In this document: piece after piece, positions 1 through 5,214 of the stretch
Numbering within the stretch: the first letter of the stretch is position 1
Layout: every line of letters starts with the position of its first letter
Assembly (NCBI GenBank): GCA_022562375.1
Contig: JADFPK010000042.1
Location: 1-6,764 of the forward strand
Direction: 5' to 3'
Length of the DNA stretch: 6,764 bases
Source: Pseudomonadota bacterium
Lineage (GTDB): Bacteria > Pseudomonadota > Alphaproteobacteria > SMXQ01
The notes under the pieces: model-generated
Seen by the model: the letters and a program-made list of their open reading frames with translations, nothing else
What the model was told of the DNA's origin: nothing
The model's database searches: none
Translations under genes and position numbers: made by a program

Positions 1-124
1 CCTGTCCGAGTATTGATCATGGGCTGCATCGGCCAGACAGACGCGAGTGTTAGGAGCGGAGGAGCGGGCGATGCCGTGCGCATCGGCAAGCCTTCGCGAC
101 GCGGCAATCGCGTCTGTCTGGCCG
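1..124 (+). repeat. Hairpin-forming repeat unit, copy A
   Basis: This is a 124-nt unit with four parts. Positions 1-30 are a leader. Positions 30-46 (CGGCCAGACAGACGCGA) form the left stem arm. Positions 68-85 form the core, which contains CGATGCCGTGCGCATCG. Positions 108-124 form the right arm, an exact reverse complement of 30-46 (17 of 17 pairs). The core is itself a small hairpin: CGATGC (69-74) and GCATCG (80-85) around a 5-nt loop. Copy B on the opposite strand has the same leader (27 of 30 identical), the same TAGGA at unit positions 51-55 and the same core at unit positions 68-85, all in register without gaps. The left arms of the two copies agree at only about 5 of 17 columns. Function is unknown. 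It could be a structured RNA, a DNA hairpin recognised by a transposase or recombinase, or a palindromic repeat family. Confidence 0.85.
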
Positions 125-134
125 ACCCAGCGGG

Positions 135-260
135 CCGCGTTTTCAAGGCCTTGGGACGTCGTCTGGCACCGCTTGCGATGCGCACGGCATCGCGGCGCGG
201 CACCATCCTAGCCCAAGGCCTTGAAAACGCGGTGCAGCCCGTGATCAATACTCGGATAGG
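135..260 (-). repeat. Hairpin-forming repeat unit, copy B (inverted)
   Basis: Read on the - strand from 260 to 135, this is a diverged copy of the unit at 1-124. Its leader (260-231) differs from copy A at three positions (unit positions 4, 20 and 29). TAGGA at 210-206 and the core at 193-176 are identical to copy A. Its stem arms lie at 232-212 and 155-135 in window coordinates and are perfect complements over 21 bp. They have a different sequence (CCGCGTTTTCAAGG at the start of the left arm) from the copy A arms. The core hairpin is one pair longer here (GCGATGC with GCATCGC). A 10-bp spacer (125-134) separates the two copies. Replacement of both arms while keeping full complementarity points to selection on structure, or to a mechanism that rewrites both arms together. 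Confidence 0.85.
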
Positions 261-291
261 CTCCTGCGGATCGGATCGTCCATGCCACTGA

Positions 292-306
292 CCGGCGGAA
301 GGCCGG
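292..306 (+). promoter_or_regulatory. Ribosome binding site in a small hairpin loop
   Basis: GGAAGG at 297-302 lies 10 nt before the ATG at 313 and is the best Shine-Dalgarno candidate for the SxtJ-family gene. It largely occupies the loop of a possible 5-bp hairpin, CCGGC (292-296) with GCCGG (302-306). The hairpin is short and may be accidental, but it is a plausible local control of translation of the first gene of the cassette. Confidence 0.35.
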
Positions 307-312
307 GATGCC

Positions 313-768
313 ATGTTGGAGCGCGGTAAAGACTTGAAAGAAGCCGGAAATACTCACGAGCGTGTCTACGCGGAGAGGACCGTCAAGGGCTCGTCGGACC
401 GGTCCTTCGGTATCGTTCTCGCCGTGGTTTTCCTGGTCATAGGCTTGGCGCCGCTCGCCGGTGGGGCGGATGTGCGGATCTGGGCCTCGATCCTGGCCGC
501 CGTCTTCCTGGTCCTGGCGATGGCCCGGCCGGCGTCTCTCGGCCCTCTTAACAGGGTTTGGACGCGGTTCGGCCTTCTGCTTCACAAAATCATGAGCCCC
601 TTGGTGATGGGGGTTATTTTCTATTTCTCGATCACACCGATTGGCGTCTTTCTCCGCCTGATCGGTAAGAGCACCCTCGGTCTCCGTCCCGACCCGGAGA
701 TGGAGACCTATTGGATAGAGCGGCGCCCACCCGGGCCGCCACCGGAGACAATGAAGAACCAGTTCTGA
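313..768 (+). CDS. SxtJ-family membrane protein
   Basis: This is a 151-residue small membrane protein that I recognise as SxtJ family. Landmarks are SSDRSFG at residues 27-33, a hydrophobic stretch at about 32-50, a second at about 55-72, the block LNRVWTRFGLLLHK at 79-92, a third hydrophobic segment at about 94-117 ending in TPIG...RLIGK, the TYWIER motif at 132-137, and the C-terminal MKNQF typical of the family. Three membrane segments are likely. The biochemical role is not established. In saxitoxin clusters sxtJ accompanies the carbamoyltransferase gene sxtI and the small gene sxtK, and related trios occur in many bacteria without saxitoxin. Here it is followed after 9 bp by the SxtK-like gene and then the carbamoyltransferase, so it is probably an accessory or anchor for carbamoyl transfer at the membrane. 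The ATG at 313 is chosen for its upstream GGAAGG. Saxitoxin synthesis itself is not implied. Confidence 0.88.
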   Translation: MLERGKDLKEAGNTHERVYAERTVKGSSDRSFGIVLAVVFLVIGLAPLAGGADVRIWASILAAVFLVLAMARPASLGPLNRVWTRFGLLLHKIMSPLVMGVIFYFSITPIGVFLRLIGKSTLGLRPDPEMETYWIERRPPGPPPETMKNQF

Positions 769-777
769 GGGGTTAGG

Positions 778-939
778 ATGCGCGAGATCGTTTCGTTCGT
801 GAGAGAGTTCTGGGCCTTTCTCCGGGTTCGCAAGAAATTCTGGCTGGTGCCCATACTGGTGATGATGGCGATCTTCGGCGGCTTGATCGTGTTCAGCGAA
901 GGCTCCGCCGTGGCGCCCTTTATCTACACGATATTTTAG
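778..939 (+). CDS. DUF5989 / SxtK-like small membrane protein
   Basis: This 53-residue gene begins at ATG 778 and ends at TAG 937-939. The peptide starts MREIVSFVREFWAFLRVRKK, a basic amphipathic stretch. One strongly hydrophobic segment follows at about residues 22-40 (WLVPILVMMAIFGGLIVF), and it ends AVAPFIYTIF. This matches the DUF5989 pattern of about 50 residues, with a cytoplasmic basic head, one membrane span and a short hydrophobic tail. It starts 9 bp after the SxtJ-family stop and stops 8 bp before the carbamoyltransferase ATG, so all three are very likely co-transcribed and translationally coupled. GAGGGG (767-772), overlapping the previous stop, is a strong Shine-Dalgarno at 5-nt spacing. 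Function is unknown; constant association with NodU/SxtI-type enzymes suggests a partner subunit. It is easily missed because of its size. Confidence 0.9.
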   Translation: MREIVSFVREFWAFLRVRKKFWLVPILVMMAIFGGLIVFSEGSAVAPFIYTIF

Positions 940-947
940 ATTCCACC

Positions 948-2783
948 ATGCGCATCCTGGGGATTTCCGCCTTCTACCACGACAGTGCGGCGGCGTTGAT
1001 CGAGGACGGGCGTATCGTCGCCGCCGGGCAGGAAGAGCGGTTCAGCCGGAAGAGACACGACGCCGGCTTTCCACGGGCGGCAATCCGCTACTGCCTCGAG
1101 GCGACGGGCCAGGCCTTGGCGGATGTCGACTACGTCGTCTTCTACGACAAGCCGTTCCTGAAGTTCGAGCGCCTTCTCGAGACCTACATGGCCTTCGCAC
1201 CCCGCGGTTTCCGGTCGTTCCGCATGGCCATGCCGCTGTGGCTTCGCGAAAAGCTGTTTCAGAAGAACCTTCTTCGCAAGGAGTTGCAGACCTTGGATTC
1301 CGGCTTCGATGCCGAGCAGCGTCTGCTATTCGCCGAACACCATCAAAGCCACGCGGCCAGCGCCTTCTTTCCCTCGCCGTTCAAGGAAGCGGTGGTCCTC
1401 ACCATGGACGGCGTCGGCGAATGGGCGACCACATCATTGAGCCTGGGCCGCGACAACCAGCTGGAAATGGTGAAGGAGATACATTTTCCCCACAGCCTGG
1501 GCTTATTGTATTCGGCTTTTACCTATTACATCGGCTTTCAGGTCAATTCCGGCGAGTACAAGGTGATGGGTTTGGCGCCTTACGGCGAGCCCAAATACGC
1601 GGACGCCATTCTGGACAACTTGATCGATCTCAGGGAAGACGGCTCGTTCCGGCTCGATCTCGCGTACTTCGATTTCTGCACCGGTCTTAGGATGACCAAC
1701 GAGAGATTCGACGACCTCTTCGGGGCGCCGCCGCGGGAGCCGGAATCGCCTCTCACCCAGCGTGACATGGACCTCGCCGCCTCCATTCAGGCTGTCACCG
1801 AGGAGGCGGTGTTACGGTTGACGCGCCAAGCGGCACGAGAGACCCGATCCCGGAATTTATGCCTTGCGGGGGGCGTGGCGCTCAACTGTGTCGCCAACGG
1901 CAAGGTGCTTAGAGACGGCCAGTTCGATGATATTTGGATCCAGCCGGCGTCCGGCGACGCGGGTGGCGCCTTGGGCGCGGCTCTTTGCGCCTACCACTTG
2001 TTCAAGGGGCAGCCGCGGGTAACCAACGCCGGGTGCGACGCCATGAGGGGCGGCTATCTCGGGCCCTCTTTCCCTCAGGAAGAGATCGAGGATCGGCTGG
2101 TTTCCGCCGGCGCGCGGTTCACCGTCCTCGATGAGGACTCGTTGATTGCCACGGTCGCGGATAAACTGGTCGATCAAAAGGTGGTCGGCTGGTTCCAGGG
2201 CCGCCTGGAGTTCGGCCCGCGCGCCCTCGGCGCCCGCTCCATCCTCGGCGATGCGCGGTCTTGCGCGATGCAGTCGGTACTCAACCTGAAGATCAAGTAC
2301 CGGGAATCCTTTCGCCCATTCGCGCCATCCGTCCTAAGAGAGGACGTCGCCGAGTGGTTCGAACTCGATACCGACAGTCCCTATATGCTCCTTGTCGCCG
2401 ATGTCATCGAAAAGCAGCGGCGGCGACCGGACCCGGCGGCCGACTCGCTCGACGGATTGGATCTCCTCAAGGCCAACCGATCGGAAATTCCCGCCGTCAC
2501 GCATGTCGACTACTCGGCCCGCATCCAGACGGTCCATGGGGAGACGAACCCGCGCTTTCATGCGCTGCTTACGGCGTTCAAAGGGCGCACCGGCTGCCCC
2601 GTTATCGTCAACACCAGCTTCAACGTCCGCGGCGAGCCCATCGTCTGTACGCCGGAAGACGCTTTCCGTTGCTTCATGGGAACCGAGATGGATTGCCTCG
2701 CCATCGGCAACTGCTTCCTCGAGAAGGAAGAGCAAGATGCGACACTCAAATTGAATTATAAGAACAAGTATGCGTTGGACTGA
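948..2783 (+). CDS. NodU/CmcH (SxtI-like) O-carbamoyltransferase
   Basis: This 611-residue enzyme has the full family length. Family members transfer a carbamoyl group from carbamoyl phosphate to a hydroxyl through a carbamoyl-adenylate made with ATP. The N-terminal Kae1-like domain (about 1-350) opens MRILGISAFYHDSAAAL. It carries the metal/nucleotide signature HHQSHAASAFF (H131, H132, H135), TMDGVGEWAT (D154), the glycine-rich LCLAGGVALNCVANGK (304-319) and SGDAGGALGAAL (D337). The C-terminal YrdC-like carbamoyl-phosphate domain shows WFQGRLEFGPRALGARSIL (415-433), KYRESFRPFAPSV (450-462), VHGETNPRFHALL (529-541) and PVIVNTSFNVRGEPIV (551-566). No key motif appears lost. The basic tail LKLNYKNKYALD resembles SxtI-type members. 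The start at 948 gives the canonical family N-terminus, although no strong Shine-Dalgarno precedes it, which fits coupling to the gene ending 8 bp upstream. The acceptor cannot be read from sequence; a glycan hydroxyl is the best guess given the neighbouring glycosyltransferases. Confidence 0.96.
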   Translation: MRILGISAFYHDSAAALIEDGRIVAAGQEERFSRKRHDAGFPRAAIRYCLEATGQALADVDYVVFYDKPFLKFERLLETYMAFAPRGFRSFRMAMPLWLREKLFQKNLLRKELQTLDSGFDAEQRLLFAEHHQSHAASAFFPSPFKEAVVLTMDGVGEWATTSLSLGRDNQLEMVKEIHFPHSLGLLYSAFTYYIGFQVNSGEYKVMGLAPYGEPKYADAILDNLIDLREDGSFRLDLAYFDFCTGLRMTNERFDDLFGAPPREPESPLTQRDMDLAASIQAVTEEAVLRLTRQAARETRSRNLCLAGGVALNCVANGKVLRDGQFDDIWIQPASGDAGGALGAALCAYHLFKGQPRVTNAGCDAMRGGYLGPSFPQEEIEDRLVSAGARFTVLDEDSLIATVADKLVDQKVVGWFQGRLEFGPRALGARSILGDARSCAMQSVLNLKIKYRESFRPFAPSVLREDVAEWFELDTDSPYMLLVADVIEKQRRRPDPAADSLDGLDLLKANRSEIPAVTHVDYSARIQTVHGETNPRFHALLTAFKGRTGCPVIVNTSFNVRGEPIVCTPEDAFRCFMGTEMDCLAIGNCFLEKEEQDATLKLNYKNKYALD

Positions 2784-2947
2784 TCTTTTCCCGGTATTGT
2801 TCTCGACATCAAGGCATTGTCCGTCGCCATCGCGCTTTTCGTTAAAGCCACACTAAATGTCGCCCATGGCATTGGGCGTCAGGCTTCCGGTTGTCCCGAT
2901 CGAGGGCGACGCGCGGGTGCTTGAATACGCCGCCATATCTATATCCA
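2784..2947. other. Intergenic gap between the carbamoylation cassette and the glycosyl/methyltransferase pair
   Basis: This is the only sizeable gap in the coding stretch from 313 to 6612. It is richer in A+T than its surroundings, particularly at 2921-2947. It holds one imperfect-context hairpin, CGCCCA (2861-2866) with TGGGCG (2873-2878), with no following T-run, so it is not a standard intrinsic terminator. A promoter for the downstream pair would be expected here. A TTGAAT at 2921-2926 exists, but no -10 box at proper spacing accompanies it. I see no RNA gene. Confidence 0.5.
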
Positions 2948-4435
2948 ATGACGACCTCGTCCGATAGCCAACCGCCGCCGCCGCGGCGGCGATTCACCAC
3001 CGCGACCCAACCGTCGCGGCGCAAACAGGCGATCCGCGAGCTTTCCGACCGGCTGGCGCCCGAGCGCGACCGGTGGATCGCCCGGAACGGCTATTTCCAC
3101 GAGGAAGACCGGCGTTATATGCGCTTCCTGATCCCCGAGGGGCTCAGCGTCCTCGACCTCGGCTGCGGGACCGGGCAGTTGCTGGCGGCTCTCAACCCCT
3201 CGCGCGGGGTCGGCATCGACTTCAGCGAGGGGATGATCGAGGTCGCCCGGCGTAACCACCCCGGGCTCGAGTTCCGGGTGGGCGACGTCGAGGACCCCAG
3301 CGTGCTGGCGGCGCTTGACGGTCCGTTCGACGTCATCGTGCTGTCCGACACCATCGGGTCGTTGAACGACTGCGAGAGCATGCTGGGGAATTTGCATGGG
3401 CTGTGCGGCCGCGACACGCGGCTGGTCATCGCATACTACTCGTTTTTGTGGGAGCCGGTCCTGACGCTGGCCGAGAAGCTGGGGCTCAAGATGCCCCAGG
3501 GGCCGCAGAACTATCTGTCGGCCGAAGACATCGCCGAGCTCTTGGCGCTGGCGGACTTCGAGGTCATCAGACGCGAATGGCGCCAATTGGTTCCCCTGCG
3601 TCTGTTCGGATTGGGGCCCTTTCTCAACCGCTACATCGGCACCCTGCCATGGATCCGCCGAGTTGGCCTGCGCAACTGCATCGTCGCCCGGCCGCTGCCC
3701 CCGCGGGCGTTGGGCGCGCCATCGGCCACGGTGGTCATTCCCTGCAAGAACGAGCGGGGGAATATCGAGCCCGCGGTCCGGCGGCTGCCCCAATTCTGCG
3801 ACGATTTGGAAGTCCTCTTCGTCGAAGGGGGCAGCCGGGACGGCACGCTCGAGGAGATCAACCGGGTGATCGCGGCCTTCCCCGAACGGGACATCAAGGT
3901 TATCCAGCAGGACGGAACCGGCAAAGGCAATGCGGTGCGCAAGGGTTTTTCGGTCGCCCGCGGCGAGGTTCTGATCATCCTCGACGCCGACCTTACCGTG
4001 CCGCCCGAATGGCTGCCACGGTTTTACCATGCCCTGGCCGAGGGCAAGGGTGAGTTCATCAACGGCACCCGCTTGATTTACCCCCTGGAGAAGCAAGCCA
4101 TGCGCCTCCTGAACTACTTTGCCAACCGGGTGTTCTCCTGGCTCTTCACCTGGCTCTTGAACCAGAGATTCACCGACACGCTTTGCGGCACCAAGGCGCT
4201 GAGCAAGCGTCATTATGAGAAGATCGCCGCCAACCGCGCCTACTTCGGCGCTTTCGATCCCTTCGGTGATTTCGACCTCATCTTCGGCGCGACCAAGCTC
4301 AATCTGAAGGTCATCGAGGTGCCGGTGCGCTATGGCGCCCGTACCTACGGCGAGACCCAAATCTCGCGCTTTACCCATGGCTGGCTGCTGCTGCGCATGG
4401 TCGCCCTGGCCTACCGCAAGCTGAAAGCGTTCTGA
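2948..4435 (+). CDS. Bifunctional class I SAM methyltransferase - GT2 glycosyltransferase fusion
   Basis: This 495-residue protein joins two enzyme domains. Residues 1-40 are a Pro/Arg-rich basic lead. Residues about 55-250 are a class I SAM-dependent methyltransferase: motif I VLDLGCGTG (68-76), acidic D91 in GIDFSEGMIEVA, and VGDVED (111-116). Residues about 258-495 are a family 2 glycosyltransferase of the DPM1/GtrB type: TVVIPCKNERGNI (261-273), EGGSRDGT (293-300), the metal-binding LDADLTVPPE (345-354), NGTR (372-375), CGTKALSK (413-420) and VRYGARTYGETQISRF (460-475). No C-terminal membrane helices are seen, unlike GtrB; the segment near 396-404 is hydrophobic enough to touch the membrane. 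Such GT2 enzymes usually move a sugar from a nucleotide donor to polyprenyl phosphate on the cytoplasmic face. The target of the methyltransferase half is unknown. I chose ATG 2948 over an in-frame TTG at 2891 because the extra 19 residues have no domain character. No clear Shine-Dalgarno precedes either start. The next gene begins 2 bp after the stop. Confidence 0.92.
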   Translation: MTTSSDSQPPPPRRRFTTATQPSRRKQAIRELSDRLAPERDRWIARNGYFHEEDRRYMRFLIPEGLSVLDLGCGTGQLLAALNPSRGVGIDFSEGMIEVARRNHPGLEFRVGDVEDPSVLAALDGPFDVIVLSDTIGSLNDCESMLGNLHGLCGRDTRLVIAYYSFLWEPVLTLAEKLGLKMPQGPQNYLSAEDIAELLALADFEVIRREWRQLVPLRLFGLGPFLNRYIGTLPWIRRVGLRNCIVARPLPPRALGAPSATVVIPCKNERGNIEPAVRRLPQFCDDLEVLFVEGGSRDGTLEEINRVIAAFPERDIKVIQQDGTGKGNAVRKGFSVARGEVLIILDADLTVPPEWLPRFYHALAEGKGEFINGTRLIYPLEKQAMRLLNYFANRVFSWLFTWLLNQRFTDTLCGTKALSKRHYEKIAANRAYFGAFDPFGDFDLIFGATKLNLKVIEVPVRYGARTYGETQISRFTHGWLLLRMVALAYRKLKAF

Positions 4436-4437
4436 CC

Positions 4438-5184
4438 GTGGTGGACCCGCACCTGGCGGCCGATCGCGCGGCGTGGGAGGCGAAACCGGCCCTGCGGGAG
4501 GTCTACCGCGATTGCTACCGGCGAATGGCCGCGGCGCTCCGGCCCGGGCGGACGTTGGAGGTCGGCGGCGCCATAGGCAATCTGAAGGAGTTCGCCGAGA
4601 CCACCGGGCTCGATATAATCTCCTCCGATATCCAGTTCGCGCCTTGGCTTGACCTGGTATGCGACGCCCATGCCCTGCCGTTCGCCCAGGGCAGTCTCGA
4701 CAACATCGTCATGTTCGACGTGTTGCACCACCTCCACCGGCCGCGCCGTTTCTTCGCCGAGGCCGAGCGCGCGCTGACCATCGGCGGGCGCATCGTCCTG
4801 GTGGAACCGGCGATTACCCCACTGAGTTGGCCGTTCTATAAATTCTTCCATCCCGAGCCGGTCAGGCTCACCGATGACCCGTTGGCCGAGGGTGAGCCGG
4901 ATCCCGCCCGCCATCCCTATGAGGCCAACCAAGCCATCCCGACACTCCTGTTCCGGCGCCACGCGCGGCGTTTCGCCAAGCTGTTTACCGGTTTGACGAT
5001 CGAGGAGGTTCGCTTGTTCTCTTTTTTCGCCTATCCGCTCTCCGGTGGGTTTCGTCCCTGGAGCCTGATCCCGGAGCGTTGGGCGCGGCCTCTCCTCTCG
5101 GTCGAGGACGCGGTCGCCCCGGTCCTGGGGACGCTCATGGGCTTTCGCCTCTTTGCCGTGATCGAACGCCGAGGCCGGGATTAA
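4438..5184 (+). CDS. Class I SAM-dependent methyltransferase (type 11-like)
   Basis: This 248-residue protein is translated from GTG 4438, 2 bp after the stop of the fusion gene; a second GTG follows immediately at 4441, so the start is uncertain by one codon. The methyltransferase core spans about residues 35-125. It includes a motif I region TLEVGGAIGNLKEF (39-52), a likely motif II acid at D64 (SSDIQFAPW), CDAHALPFAQGSLDNIVMFD (75-94), VLHHLHRPRRFFAEAERAL (95-113) and GGRIVLVEPA (116-125). Motif I reads EVGGAIG rather than the common D/E-x-G-x-G-x-G, but spacing and flanks fit the fold. The C-terminal half (126-248) has family-like insertions such as SWPFYKFFHPEPVRL and may shape the substrate pocket. 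The acceptor is unknown. Tight coupling to the methyltransferase-GT2 fusion suggests action on the same sugar, lipid-linked glycan or product. No terminator is recognisable in the 30 bp before the convergent gene. Confidence 0.9.
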   Translation: MVDPHLAADRAAWEAKPALREVYRDCYRRMAAALRPGRTLEVGGAIGNLKEFAETTGLDIISSDIQFAPWLDLVCDAHALPFAQGSLDNIVMFDVLHHLHRPRRFFAEAERALTIGGRIVLVEPAITPLSWPFYKFFHPEPVRLTDDPLAEGEPDPARHPYEANQAIPTLLFRRHARRFAKLFTGLTIEEVRLFSFFAYPLSGGFRPWSLIPERWARPLLSVEDAVAPVLGTLMGFRLFAVIERRGRD

Positions 5185-5214
5185 CGGGGCCCGCCCGGCC
5201 TTCGAGTTTCGCGC

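Larger units (their letters stand above)
1..260. mobile_element. Possible MITE-like composite of two inverted hairpin units
   Basis: Together the two units make a roughly 260-bp block with 30-bp terminal inverted repeats (1-30 against 231-260, 27 of 30 matching) and no credible coding sequence. That is the size and architecture of a non-autonomous miniature element or of a paired palindromic repeat such as a BIME or Rickettsia-type palindromic element. No target-site duplication can be assessed because the left end coincides with the window edge. No transposase, reverse transcriptase or recombinase gene lies in the window. The internal conserved core and the independently perfect stems are more than a simple terminal-repeat element needs, so a tail-to-tail pair of structured RNA genes is an alternative. 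Confidence 0.35.

Noticed and set aside
1..260. CRISPR array or integron attC site
   Set aside because: There are only two copies, in opposite orientation, with no regular spacers. The hairpins lack the attC consensus core ends, and no cas or integrase gene is present.
13..291. 92-residue open frame on the + strand
   Set aside because: It runs across both inverted repeat units and has no protein-like composition or recognisable domain. The conserved features here are palindromic, not codon-based.
313..2783. Saxitoxin biosynthesis cluster
   Set aside because: Only the carbamoylation trio resembles sxt genes. The defining polyketide-like sxtA and the tailoring genes are absent, and such trios are widespread in non-toxic bacteria.
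2861..2878. Intrinsic terminator after the carbamoyltransferase gene
   Set aside because: The stem is only 6 bp and is not followed by a T-run.
2921..2945. Sigma-70-like promoter before the fusion gene
   Set aside because: TTGAAT (2921-2926) and TATATC (2940-2945) are only 13 bp apart, too short for a normal spacer, and would leave almost no leader before ATG 2948.
2939..4378. 479-residue open frame on the - strand
   Set aside because: It lies entirely opposite the methyltransferase-GT2 gene, whose motifs are unmistakable. The frame is open only because of high GC content, and its translation has no domain pattern.
5185..5214. Bidirectional terminator between the convergent genes
   Set aside because: The 30 bp are GC-rich and contain only GGGCCC-type micro-palindromes, with no stem-loop plus T-tract on either strand.
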